A stretch of 34,891 nt of DNA from Pirellulales bacterium (GTDB lineage: Bacteria; Planctomycetota; Planctomycetia; Pirellulales; Thermoguttaceae): contig JAFGFF010000249.1 of the NCBI GenBank assembly GCA_016931075.1, positions 1-34,891 of the forward strand, given 5' to 3'. This document shows positions 25,474 to 33,944 of the stretch, piece by piece (the stretch's first letter is position 1; the number at the start of each line of letters is the position of its first letter). Made by a program: the position numbers and the translations under genes. A model generated the notes under the pieces. The model did no database searches. It saw only the letters and a program-made list of their open reading frames with translations, and was not told the DNA's origin.

Positions 25474-27009
25474 ATGGCGAGAACAACCACGAAGAAGCAG
25501 ATCGATCCGAATCTGCCCGTTTTTCAGTTGGAGATCACGCTCCAGAATTCGAGACCGAAGATCTGGCGTCGGATCCAAACTCACGATTGCACATTGGATG
25601 AACTTCATTGCATGATTCAATCGTGCATGGAGTGGGAGGACGATCATTTGCACGTGTTCGAGGTCGGAAAAAAACAATACGCCGATCTGGGAGACCGCGT
25701 TTCGTCGAACGAGTTCCGTGATTCGAATGCCGTACGGCTCAGTGCGCTAGCAGGGCAGAAGAAGCTGAATTTCATCTACGAATACGACTTTGGCGATTCC
25801 TGGCGACATGAAATCGTGATCGAGGACACGCTGCCCGCCGAGGACGGCGTCCGGTATCCTCGTTGCCTCGACGGCCGTCGAGCCGGCCCGCCTGAAGACT
25901 GTGGCGGCGTCTGGGGATATTACCGCCTTCTGGAGATCCTCTCCGATCCCGACCACGAAGAGCACGAAGAGCAGTTGGAATGGCTCGGAGATGATTTCGA
26001 CCCGGAGGAGTTCGACGTCGAACAGATTAACGAGAGGTTCTCTCGCCTTCGGCGATGGCTTGGCCATCGTCGCATCCGGCGCGAGCAGACGGCCCTTTTT
26101 TCCAAAAAACAACGCGTTCGAGTGAAAGACGGCGTGATGCACCGGCGGTACGAAGACATCCCGCTGGGCGGCTGGACCGGCACGGTGCGCAATATCGCCT
26201 GGTTGATTCCGATCAGCTTCGAAGTCGGCTGGACTCCGGAGACGCTCGAGAACGTCCATTCGGTCTATGCCAAGCGTTGTAAACGGGATGATGAGTCCTT
26301 GGACACTTACTGGCTCGATGAAGAGGATTTGGAGCCGGTTTCGCCCGACCAGCCCGTGGTGATGCAACAGCCCGGCAATCTTCTCACTCGCCCCCTTTCG
26401 CCGGACGACGGGGACGACCGTGTCCGCATGGCGTTGGGTCTTTCGTCCGACGATCCGATTCCACCCAGGAACGCGGAAACGCTACAGCAATTCTGCAAAC
26501 ACCTGCAAGGCCGCCTGGTCTTCCCGTTCGACGCCGACTGGTATCACGATACGGAAACGATTCACAACGCCCAGGAATCGGTCGAGATCGTGGGGCTCGT
26601 GCCGTTCCTGGAAAATGACGAGGACCAGGAGTTACTCTGCGAAGTTCGCGTGAAAGGCAAGAACGAGGTAATACGCGTTCTCGCCTCGTCCCTGTTCCCG
26701 GGCGAAGAGGATCCCAACTGCGTCCACCTGCAAGACTACCGGTATTGGCTCTGGCACGTCCTGGACGAAGAGGCGATGGGAAAAATGGGCGACGATGACG
26801 AGAACTCCTGGGAATATAATGCCGGTTTTGATGGCGAGGACGACGATTTTGACGAGGAAGAGCCGTCCGAATGGATGTCTGATTTCGAAATCCCGACCAC
26901 GGAGCCCATCCACCGAGTTGACCCGCCGGTCGGCAGGAACGAACCCTGTCCCTGCGGCAGCGGCAAGAAATTCAAAAAATGCTGCCTGAAGAAGCGGATA
27001 GCCGAATGA
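25474..27009 (+). CDS. pRiA4b ORF-3-like protein with C-terminal SEC-C motif
   Basis: A 511-residue acidic cytoplasmic protein. The N-terminal domain (about 12-190) has the pRiA4b ORF-3 pattern: [41 protein letters not shown] and a conserved [11 protein letters not shown] region. A central module ([15 protein letters not shown]) and an acidic linker follow. The end is a SEC-C zinc-binding motif ([16 protein letters not shown]). Start ATG 25474 with GAAGG 8 bases upstream; ATG 25459 is an alternative. The function of pRiA4b ORF-3 proteins is unknown, although they are widespread; SEC-C motifs mediate zinc-dependent protein contacts, as in SecA. Confidence 0.85.
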   Translation: MARTTTKKQIDPNLPVFQLEITLQNSRPKIWRRIQTHDCTLDELHCMIQSCMEWEDDHLHVFEVGKKQYADLGDRVSSNEFRDSNAVRLSALAGQKKLNFIYEYDFGDSWRHEIVIEDTLPAEDGVRYPRCLDGRRAGPPEDCGGVWGYYRLLEILSDPDHEEHEEQLEWLGDDFDPEEFDVEQINERFSRLRRWLGHRRIRREQTALFSKKQRVRVKDGVMHRRYEDIPLGGWTGTVRNIAWLIPISFEVGWTPETLENVHSVYAKRCKRDDESLDTYWLDEEDLEPVSPDQPVVMQQPGNLLTRPLSPDDGDDRVRMALGLSSDDPIPPRNAETLQQFCKHLQGRLVFPFDADWYHDTETIHNAQESVEIVGLVPFLENDEDQELLCEVRVKGKNEVIRVLASSLFPGEEDPNCVHLQDYRYWLWHVLDEEAMGKMGDDDENSWEYNAGFDGEDDDFDEEEPSEWMSDFEIPTTEPIHRVDPPVGRNEPCPCGSGKKFKKCCLKKRIAE

Positions 27010-27082
27010 GCCCAGGGCCGCACGGGCAAGAATAGATAACCGTGTCAACCGGCGAAGGCCAACCCATGACGGCCCATCTTGA

Positions 27083-30013
27083 TCATATAATCCGCAGTCC
27101 GACGGGCAAGGATTCGCCGAAGACGAGGCCCTGCTCGTCTTCGTCGAGTTGGCCGACCCGCTCGACCAGGGCCAGATGATGGGCCGGCGCGTCGTGGGCC
27201 TCGAGCCAGCGGAGGACCTTGTTGCGGAACTTCTCGGGCAGGTCGCGGTAGCGGTCGTCCGTCTTTCGAGACAACTGCATCACGGCCAGGCGGAGCATCG
27301 GTTCGTCTTCGTCAAAATCCATCAATCGAGTCAGCCAGTTCTGAACCGTGTCGACCGGCACGACCGTGTCCATCGGCCCGTAGACCGGCTGCCGAGCGCC
27401 GATCCGCCCCACCGCCCAGGCGATGGCCGTGCGGACCGTTTCCATCTTTGGTTTTGGCAACAAGTCCAGCAGGATGTGGCCCAACTCGATCTTCGTCGTG
27501 GTGGGCAACAGTTCGAGCGAGCCCAAGAGCCGCCAGACTTCGGCCGTTTCGTGCGAGCCGGCGCTGAACTCACCGCCGCGGCCCTTGCCGGTGGTCGACT
27601 GCCGGTGCAACGCTCGGACAGGCCCCAGGATTGGATCGGCCAGCGCTTGTTGTTGTCCGGCCAGAAGACCTCCGGCGATCCGCCGCCAGAGGATCCACCA
27701 TTCGGCCCGGCAGGTGACGGTCGAGTGGTGCAACCGCCCTTGCAACGTCCGCCACGTCTCGGCGACTCGCCAGTCGTCGGCCGCCAGTCCGTAACCGGGC
27801 CGCAGGGCGAAGCCCAACAGATTCAGCCATCGGGCTTCGTGCTGTTCGCTGCGTCGCCGGCCGGCCTCGTTGGCCATCAGGGCTTCCCAGATCCGCCGCA
27901 GAAGCGACGTCGGCCACGCCTGGCGGCTCATCTCGGTCACCGCGGCCAACCGTTTAACCAGCCCCGAGGGTTTTTGTGAAACAAAGGGGTCGGGAGTCTT
28001 TGTTTCACTCAAGGTTTCAATCTGTTTCCGCTTCGTTGAAAAACAAAGACTCCCGACCCCTTTGTTTCCGCTGAACGTGCCTTCAATCAACTCCCAACAT
28101 TCCTCCCAGATGGATTCATCGACGACGCCTTCGCCTTCGGCCGCGCTCTGGTGCGCGACGGCGTCGGTCTGCGTGGCCGCGCGGACGTCGAACTGCAACT
28201 GCCAACGACGAGGACCGTCGACCTGGCTGCACCAGAGTTCGAGCGTGCCGATCTCGGTCAGCCGGGCGTGCAGCGTCACGCGAACCGTGTCCGGGTCAGT
28301 TTTTTTCCGCTTGCGCAGCACGGTGCGGATCGGCGGCAGCGGGGTCATCTGCTCGCGGTCGATACCCACCAACGCGCCCGGCGGATCGGTCAGACGGGTG
28401 CTCGAAACGAACAGCGGGAACTCGACCGGGCTGGCCACCAGCAGATCGAACTGCCGCCCGGCCAACGTGACGTCGCTGCCCGGTTCGACCGACGCGGGCA
28501 CGAGGCACACGGCCGCCGGTTCGGGGCCCTCCACGCCGACATAATACGTCCGCGCCAGCGCCGCGGCGATCCGGACGCCTTGTCCTCGGCGAACCATTCC
28601 GTAATAGGCCGCGCCCCGCGCGACCGCCAGGTGAAGCCGCTCGTTTTCCAGCACGATCGGCGTCCAAGACCCGTCGTCGCCACCGAACCACGCCCGAAGC
28701 ACATCGATCACTCGACGGCGGATCGCGCTCGACTCGAACAGCCCTCCGTTGAACAGCACGATGTCCGGTCGGGCCGGATCGTACGCCGGCGCCGACTCGT
28801 TCACTTCCAACGCGACATGGCGATGCGCGCTCAAGAAGGCGGCCAGGTAACGCGTCACGGCCGCGTCAGGCGCGTAGGGCAGGCCGAACTCCTGGAAACC
28901 GGATCGACGCGCGGCCGGCTTGTCATCCAGCTTGACCAGCGGAAAAAAACCGTCCAAGAGTACCTGCCGGGCTTCGTCCCGGGTGACGTCGACTTGCCGG
29001 CCGCCGCCGATGAGCTTTGCACCGACGCCCGGCAGATTGAGCGTCGTTCGCTCCGGCGCGTCGTCGGCCAAAAGGGTCTCTTTCGCCTGGCGGCAGGTCC
29101 GCACCAGCACCGACCAGGTCCGCGGGTCGAGTTGTCCTCCGTCGGCCAAACGTTTTTCAAGATGATGGGCCAACGCCAAGTCCAGGTTGTCGCCGCCGAG
29201 GATCAAATGTTGTCCGACGGCCACGCGGTGGAACTGGACCTTGCCGCCCTCGCCCTGCCGGACGCGGATGAGCGTGAAGTCGGACGTCCCGCCGCCGCAG
29301 TCGCACACCAGGATTTTTTGGCCCGGCGTGACCAGTTCCTCCCAGTGGTCGCGGTGTTTGTCGATCCAGGCGTAGAACGCCGCCTGAGGTTCCTCGATCA
29401 GCATCACCCGGGGCAGCCCTGCCGTGGCGGCCGCCTTGACGGTCAGCTCCCGCGCGACCTCGTCGAACGAGGCGGGCAGCGTCAGCACGACGTCCTGCTC
29501 GGCCAGCGGATCTTGCGGATGGGCCGCGTCCCACGCCCGGCGAATGTGTTCCAGATAGCTGGCGCTGGCCGCCACGGGCGAAAGCCGCTGGACGTCGGCC
29601 GCCCCCTGCCACGGCAACAAGCCGGCCGTCCGGTCCACGCCCGAGTGACACAGCCAACTCTTGGCCGACACGATCAGCCGCCCCGGAGCGGCCGTCCCGT
29701 GCTCTCTGGCCAACACGCCGACCACGTGTCGAGCGGCGACACTTGAAGAAGGCTCGCTCGACCAGGGCAACCGCAGCGCGTCGCCGCTCAACTCCCCTTC
29801 GCCCGCCACGTAGTGAAACGAGGGCAACGTCTCCCGGGCCTCGACTTCGCCCGGCGCGACCAACTGCGGCACCCGAAACGTCGTGACCGCCCACGTCTCG
29901 GCCTGCGTGTCGACCGACGCCACGGCCGAATTGGTCGTCCCCAAATCGATCCCGACAATAAACCGGGCCGGAGAGAGATCGGATGTTGAAGTTGCAGGAG
30001 GATTCACGGGCAC
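27083..30013 (-). CDS. Large Hsp70/DnaK-like protein
   Basis: A 976-residue cytoplasmic protein. The actin-like ATPase domain is intact: phosphate-1 motif GIDLGTTNSAV (about 20-30), VVLTLPASFDEVARELT, phosphate-2 DCGGGTSDFTLI (about 240-252) and GGDNLDLALAHHLE. The C-terminal part has no standard DnaK substrate domain; it is a longer helical region, as in other Hsp70-like proteins of this clade. Start GTG 30013 leads the strand before GIDLGTT; GTG 30007 is an alternative; no clear ribosome-binding site. Residues about 649-683 (GSLCFSTKRKQIETLSETKT region) are encoded by an inverted repeat and break otherwise conserved-looking sequence between EGTFSG and KPSGLVKRLAAV. It is probably a specialised chaperone; clients unknown. 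Confidence 0.88.
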   Translation of the reverse strand: MPVNPPATSTSDLSPARFIVGIDLGTTNSAVASVDTQAETWAVTTFRVPQLVAPGEVEARETLPSFHYVAGEGELSGDALRLPWSSEPSSSVAARHVVGVLAREHGTAAPGRLIVSAKSWLCHSGVDRTAGLLPWQGAADVQRLSPVAASASYLEHIRRAWDAAHPQDPLAEQDVVLTLPASFDEVARELTVKAAATAGLPRVMLIEEPQAAFYAWIDKHRDHWEELVTPGQKILVCDCGGGTSDFTLIRVRQGEGGKVQFHRVAVGQHLILGGDNLDLALAHHLEKRLADGGQLDPRTWSVLVRTCRQAKETLLADDAPERTTLNLPGVGAKLIGGGRQVDVTRDEARQVLLDGFFPLVKLDDKPAARRSGFQEFGLPYAPDAAVTRYLAAFLSAHRHVALEVNESAPAYDPARPDIVLFNGGLFESSAIRRRVIDVLRAWFGGDDGSWTPIVLENERLHLAVARGAAYYGMVRRGQGVRIAAALARTYYVGVEGPEPAAVCLVPASVEPGSDVTLAGRQFDLLVASPVEFPLFVSSTRLTDPPGALVGIDREQMTPLPPIRTVLRKRKKTDPDTVRVTLHARLTEIGTLELWCSQVDGPRRWQLQFDVRAATQTDAVAHQSAAEGEGVVDESIWEECWELIEGTFSGNKGVGSLCFSTKRKQIETLSETKTPDPFVSQKPSGLVKRLAAVTEMSRQAWPTSLLRRIWEALMANEAGRRRSEQHEARWLNLLGFALRPGYGLAADDWRVAETWRTLQGRLHHSTVTCRAEWWILWRRIAGGLLAGQQQALADPILGPVRALHRQSTTGKGRGGEFSAGSHETAEVWRLLGSLELLPTTTKIELGHILLDLLPKPKMETVRTAIAWAVGRIGARQPVYGPMDTVVPVDTVQNWLTRLMDFDEDEPMLRLAVMQLSRKTDDRYRDLPEKFRNKVLRWLEAHDAPAHHLALVERVGQLDEDEQGLVFGESLPVGLRII
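27979..28067. repeat. Perfect 27-bp inverted repeat inside the Hsp70-like gene
   Basis: Arms 27979-28005 and 28041-28067 (AAACAAAGGGGTCGGGAGTC family) are exact reverse complements with a 35-base loop. The element is read through in frame by the Hsp70-like gene, adding about 33 residues with no stop. The AT-rich arm ends contrast with the surrounding GC-rich coding sequence. Confidence 0.88.
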
Positions 30014-30042
30014 AGGCTGTCAACAGCTAGAGTAATCCACGC

Positions 30043-30198
30043 ATTTGTAGGAGGCGACTCCTGTCGCCGAATGTGTGCTATTGAACTTCGCAGAAGTAGT
30101 GACACCCTCCAGGTTCGGTACCTCGGCTTGGTGTCACTACTTATGCGAAGGTCAGTAATCGGGATCCTATTCGGCGACAGGAGTCGCCTCCTACAAAT
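30043..30198. repeat. Long nested inverted repeat between the Hsp70-like gene and epmA
   Basis: Outer perfect 30-base arms (30043-30072 and 30169-30198; ATTTGTAGGAGGCGACTCCT family) enclose inner 21-base arms (30086-30106 and 30130-30150; AGTAGTGACACC) with few mismatches. The whole 156-base unit fills most of the 224-base gap. It has the form of a MITE-like element, but no flanking duplication is clear. Confidence 0.88.
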
Positions 30199-30237
30199 CG
30201 AAATCTGCCATTTTACACGCACTGACTTAATAAGTAG

Positions 30238-31224
30238 CTACGCCCTGTCCCATGTGAACGCCGTCACGTCGGCCAGGCTCTTGGCGCCGAGGGCCACCAT
30301 GACCAGGCGGTCGAAGCCCAGGGCGACGCCGGTCGCGTCGGGCAGGCCGACGTCCATGGCCGCAAGCAGCCGACTTTCCACGGGCAGGGTCGGTTTGCCG
30401 TCCCGGGCACGTTGGCGATTGACCCGTGTGTTGCGGCGGCGTAATTCGGCCGGGTCGGTCAGTTCTTGATATCCGTTGGCCAACTCGATCCCGTCGACGT
30501 ACAACTCGAACCGCTCGGCCACCGGCGGCGGCCCGGGCCGAACCCGCGCCAACGCGGCCTGGCTGGCCGGATAGTCGTACAAGATCGTCGGCCGCTCACG
30601 GCCCAAGCGGGGCTCGACCAGGTGGACCAACAACAGATCGAGCCATCCGTCGCGGTCGTCTGGATCCAGACTGGCCGGCACGGCGATGCTGTGTTCTTCA
30701 ACCGCCCGGGCCAGTGCGGCTGCGTCGGCCTTGTGCGGATCGAGCCCCGCATAACGCTCGAACGCCTCGCCGTAGCCAACCGACTCGGCCGGCCCTCGCG
30801 CGAGAATCGTCTCGGCCAATTCGCCCAGCAGCGTCATTCCCTGCCGCATCGTGTGGCCCGGCTGATACCACTCGACGATCGTGAACTCCGGATTGTGCAG
30901 CCGCCCGCACTCCCCCTGCCGAAACGACCGCGTCACCTGATACATGGCCCCCGCCCCGGCCGCCAACAACCGCTTCATCCCGAACTCGGGCGACGTCTGC
31001 AACCAAAACGTCCTCCCGCCACACTCAACCCCAAACGGATCCAAATGCCGATCGACCACCGTGTCGGCCGACAAGAGCGGCGTTTCGACTTCCAAAAAAC
31101 CACGGTTGTCAAAGAAGGATCGCACCTGGCGGAGCAGATCGGCCCGACGGCGTAGCAATTCCATTGCCGCCACGGGGAGGTAATCGCTGCCGGAGGGCTC
31201 GTGTTGCGGATCGTCGAACGACAT
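30238..31224 (-). CDS. epmA: EF-P lysine ligase EpmA (PoxA/GenX)
   Basis: A 328-residue class-II lysyl-tRNA-synthetase-like enzyme lacking the anticodon-binding domain. It attaches beta-lysine to Lys34 of elongation factor P. Motifs: LEVETPLLS (motif 1), WLQTSPEFGMKRLLAAG, YQVTRSFRQGE with HNPEFTIVEWY (motif 2) and GVALGFDRLVM (motif 3). Length matches E. coli EpmA. Start ATG 31224 (MSFDDPQHE) fits the family; an upstream in-frame TTG at 31257 is less likely. efp lies upstream on the same strand after 361 repeat-filled bases, and epmB lies beyond it, so the context supports the assignment. Confidence 0.93.
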   Translation of the reverse strand: MSFDDPQHEPSGSDYLPVAAMELLRRRADLLRQVRSFFDNRGFLEVETPLLSADTVVDRHLDPFGVECGGRTFWLQTSPEFGMKRLLAAGAGAMYQVTRSFRQGECGRLHNPEFTIVEWYQPGHTMRQGMTLLGELAETILARGPAESVGYGEAFERYAGLDPHKADAAALARAVEEHSIAVPASLDPDDRDGWLDLLLVHLVEPRLGRERPTILYDYPASQAALARVRPGPPPVAERFELYVDGIELANGYQELTDPAELRRRNTRVNRQRARDGKPTLPVESRLLAAMDVGLPDATGVALGFDRLVMVALGAKSLADVTAFTWDRA

Positions 31225-31263
31225 GCGGGTCGAACGCTCAGGTTTCGCTGGAGGCAAGCCGTC

Positions 31264-31510
31264 AACCGCGAATGGACGCGAATTAATCGCACTGCCAAGG
31301 AATCACTTACCGACTATGTTCTGTAGGGAACGCCCTCCGTGGCGTTCCGTGAACCGCGAGTATGGCCCATTTTCCGCAGCCCACGGAACGCCACGGAGGG
31401 CGTTCCCTACAAGACGGCAATGCCTCGCTCGGCAATTTCCATCTCCAACGCTTCCTGATAGACCTCATCCTTCAACACCAATTCGCGTTCATTCCCGTCC
31501 ATTCGCGGTT
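31264..31510. repeat. Two nested inverted repeats between efp and epmA
   Basis: The inner pair is a perfect 29-base inverted repeat (31323-31351 and 31382-31410; GTAGGGAACGCCCTCCGTGG family). The outer pair is AACCGCGAATGGACGCGAATT (31264-31284) against its complement with a short insertion (31480-31510). One element appears to have been inserted inside another. The 361-base gap holds no gene. Confidence 0.8.
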
Positions 31511-31585
31511 TCCCCCTGGCGTGGAATCGGTTCGGATCCCTTCGCCATATTCCTCACCCGCTGGCGGCCGCGTCGCGTCGGGATA

Positions 31586-32155
31586 TTACTCTTTCACCCG
31601 TTCGATGTATTCGCCGGTGCGGGTGTCGATTTTGATGAGTTCGCCCATTTCGACGAAGGCGGGGCAGAGGAACTCGGCGCCGGTTTCAACTTTGCAGGGC
31701 TTGGTGACGTTGCTGGCCGTGTTGCCCTTGGCGCCCGGCTCGCAGTATTCGACCTTCAGGACGACGTGGTTGGGCGGGGTCAGGGAGATCGGGCTGCTGT
31801 TGAACAGCACCATGCTGCAGTTCATGCCCTCCTTGAGGTATTTCCAGGCGTCGTCGACCTGGTCGGAGGTGAGTTCGTACTGCTCGTAGTTTTCGTTGTG
31901 CATGAAGACGAACTGATCGCCCTGGCGGTAGAGGTATTGGGCGTCGATCTCCTCGATGTCGGCCGTTTCGATCGAGTCGCCGCTCTTGTAGGTCCGGTCG
32001 AGGACCGTGCCCCGCAGGAGGTTGCGCAACTTGCACTTGTACATCGCCTGGCCCTTGCCCGGCTTGACGAAGTTGCATTCGATCATCAAGTAGGGATCGC
32101 CGTCCAACTGGACCTTGAGCCCCTTGCGAAACTCACTCGTGTTGACAGTACCCAC
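31586..32155 (-). CDS. efp: Elongation factor P
   Basis: A 189-residue three-domain protein that binds the ribosome between the P and E sites and relieves stalling at proline runs. The loop FVKPGKGQAM places the modifiable lysine at K34, as in E. coli. Domain II begins about residue 65 and domain III about residue 130; the C-terminus GELIKIDTRTGEYIERV is typical. Start GTG 32155 with AGAGGA about 9 bases upstream. Its modification enzymes EpmA and EpmB are encoded on either side. No hydroxylase (EpmC) gene is seen. Confidence 0.96.
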   Translation of the reverse strand: MGTVNTSEFRKGLKVQLDGDPYLMIECNFVKPGKGQAMYKCKLRNLLRGTVLDRTYKSGDSIETADIEEIDAQYLYRQGDQFVFMHNENYEQYELTSDQVDDAWKYLKEGMNCSMVLFNSSPISLTPPNHVVLKVEYCEPGAKGNTASNVTKPCKVETGAEFLCPAFVEMGELIKIDTRTGEYIERVKE

Positions 32156-32231
32156 AGGCCGTTTCCTCTGGTTTGAATGGCTGGTTTGGGGAAGGGGAAG
32201 TCTTGTTTGATGGTGGACGCTGGTTGCACAC

Positions 32232-32320
32232 AGGGGACGGGGGGTGAGGGGCGGGGGACGAGTGGCCCAAGCGTGTTGGGTGTGCCTTTGCTCGTCCCTC
32301 GCCCCCCGTCCCTCGCCCCC
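32232..32320. repeat. Imperfect G-rich/C-rich inverted repeat in the efp-epmB divergent region
   Basis: A G-rich stretch (about 32232-32261; GGGGACGGGGGGTGAGGGGC) faces a C-rich stretch (about 32291-32320) that pairs with several mismatches around ACGAG/CTCGT. It occupies most of the 191-base gap in which the divergent promoters of efp and epmB must lie. The G-runs might also form a quadruplex on one strand; this is speculation. Confidence 0.6.
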
Positions 32321-32346
32321 GCGTGGTGTGTTACGATGGGCCTGTC

Positions 32347-33513
32347 ATGGCCACGATCGATCTCCAACCCGGTTCTTGGCAATCCACGCTGGCTCGGGCG
32401 GTCCGCGACCCGGTCGCGTTGTGCCGGGCGGTTGGGCTACCCGAGTCGTTGGCGGCCCCGGCCGGCGACCTGCTGGTGCTCGTGCCGGAGCCATATTTGG
32501 CCCGGATTCGACCCGGCGATCCACGCGACCCGCTCTTGCTCCAGGTGCTCCCCCGCCCGGAGGAACACGAAGAGACGCCCGGGTTTACCACCGATCCGCT
32601 GGGTGAATCGGCTCACCTGGGCGAGCAGGCGGCGTTGGCCGGCTGTCGGTTCTTGTCCAAGTACGCAAACCGATCCCTCATCTTAACAAGCCCCCATTGT
32701 GCCGTCCACTGCCGCTTTTGCTTCCGCCGGCACGCCTTGCGGGCCCAGTTAACGGTTGGCTCAACAGCCTCCCCTCTCCCTTTGGGAGAGGGGCCTGGGA
32801 TGAGGGCGGGCGGCGCCTCGCATGATCCTTCAGGAAACCAAACCGGGACAGAACTTCCACCCGCCCTCACCCGGCGGCTGCGCCGCCACCCTCTCCCGGA
32901 GGGAGAGGGGAGGGATGATGGCCTCTCTCTCTTTGATGCAGCACTGGAACATCTGGCGGCTGACCGGACGATCCACGAGGTGATTCTCAGCGGGGGCGAT
33001 CCGCTGACATTAGAGGACTCGCAACTCGCCGCGCTGGTCGACCGGCTGGCCGGGCTGGAGCACCTGCGACGGCTGCGTGTCCATACGCGGATGCCGATCG
33101 TCCTTCCCCAGCGGGTGACGTCCGAGCTAATGGCCTGGCTCCGAGGTACGCGTCTTTCCCCGGTCGTGGTTGTCCACGTCAACCACCCGGCCGAGATCGA
33201 CGCCGCGGTGGCCGACGCCCTGGACCGGCTGGTCGACGCGGGCGTGCCCGTGCTGAGCCAATCGGTTTTGCTACGCGACGTCAACGACACGACCGACACG
33301 CTGGCCGCCCTGTTCGAGCGTCTGGTCGACCTCCGCGTGCTGCCCTACTACCTGCACCAACTCGACCGCGTCGCCGGCGCAGCCCACTTCGAAGTGCCCG
33401 AACCGACCGGCATCGCCCTAATGAACGACCTCCGCCGCCGCCTGCCCGGCTACGCAGTGCCTCGCTATGTCCGTGAAGTGGCGGGGGCCCAGAGCAAAGT
33501 GATACTGGGGTAA
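32347..33513 (+). CDS. epmB: EF-P-type lysine 2,3-aminomutase EpmB, with an internal repeat insertion
   Basis: A 388-residue radical SAM/PLP enzyme that isomerises L-lysine to beta-lysine for EF-P modification. The 4Fe-4S motif is C118-A-V-H-C122-R-F-C125, followed by FRRH. Downstream are VILSGGDPLTLED, RVHTRMPIVLPQRVT, SQSVLLRDVNDT and LPYYLHQLDRVAGAAHFEV, as in E. coli EpmB. Start ATG 32347 aligns with the E. coli N-terminus; GTG 32323 is an alternative. About 50 residues (about 138-190), rich in Pro, Gly and Arg, are encoded by a palindromic element between FRRHALRAQL and LFDAALEHLA and account for the excess over the roughly 340-residue family length. Whether the enzyme remains active is unknown. 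Confidence 0.92.
   Translation: MATIDLQPGSWQSTLARAVRDPVALCRAVGLPESLAAPAGDLLVLVPEPYLARIRPGDPRDPLLLQVLPRPEEHEETPGFTTDPLGESAHLGEQAALAGCRFLSKYANRSLILTSPHCAVHCRFCFRRHALRAQLTVGSTASPLPLGEGPGMRAGGASHDPSGNQTGTELPPALTRRLRRHPLPEGEGRDDGLSLFDAALEHLAADRTIHEVILSGGDPLTLEDSQLAALVDRLAGLEHLRRLRVHTRMPIVLPQRVTSELMAWLRGTRLSPVVVVHVNHPAEIDAAVADALDRLVDAGVPVLSQSVLLRDVNDTTDTLAALFERLVDLRVLPYYLHQLDRVAGAAHFEVPEPTGIALMNDLRRRLPGYAVPRYVREVAGAQSKVILG
32768..32913. repeat. Palindromic element inside epmB
   Basis: Arms 32768-32792 and 32889-32913 (CCTCCCCTCTCCCTTTGGGA against its complement, two mismatches) bound a 146-base unit. The left half is the same motif as 6115-6155 in the BatC-like gene. The whole is in frame with epmB and has no stop codon in that frame. 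Confidence 0.85.
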
Positions 33514-33524
33514 CGAAATCGCTG

Positions 33525-33944
33525 CTAGACGCAGCACAACTCGGCCTCGACGCAAGTTTCTTCGGCAATAGCCATCAACTTCTTGTACGTCAAGGTTGGC
33601 ATCGAGTCTTCTTCCGTTACCGAGGACCAGAGACGCGCGCGGAAGATGTGATGCAGGCGGACGCGTCCATCGTGAACCTCGATCTTGAATCCGGGCATCT
33701 TCTGTAAGAGCTGTTGGCAGAACTCCGACACACCTTTGAGAAGTGAACCGACGATTTCATGGGAATCTTGGCCGTAATAGACGGTGACCAGATCGTCTAC
33801 CCGTTCGGCGAAGAACGGTTCCGGGCTGGCCAGGAACTCGATGCAATCACCATCCGAATCGTATTGGGCTGTCGGAACGAAAGGTTCTGACTGAGCCTTG
33901 CTCAATACGATCCGTGCAAATTCCTCGTTGGACATCGTGGTCAT
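33525..33944 (-). CDS. Small protein with DUF2283-like features, possible antitoxin
   Basis: A 139-residue protein. The segment TAQYDSDGDCIEFLASPEPFFAERVDDLVTVYYG...EIVG resembles the DUF2283 pattern (Asp-rich strand, DD then hydrophobic strands, then a Gly turn). It is followed by a helical region with several Cys at the C-terminus (ETCVEAELCCV). The ATG at 33944 overlaps the stop of the preceding gene as ATGA, so the two are coupled. DUF2283 proteins are often paired with small RNase-fold proteins. The domain match was judged by eye and is tentative. It is convergent with epmB, 11 bases apart. Confidence 0.7.
   Translation of the reverse strand: MTTMSNEEFARIVLSKAQSEPFVPTAQYDSDGDCIEFLASPEPFFAERVDDLVTVYYGQDSHEIVGSLLKGVSEFCQQLLQKMPGFKIEVHDGRVRLHHIFRARLWSSVTEEDSMPTLTYKKLMAIAEETCVEAELCCV

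Noticed and set aside
28151-29746. 531-residue open frame opposite the Hsp70-like gene
   Set aside because: The minus strand carries full actin-fold ATPase motifs, while this frame shows only shadow composition.
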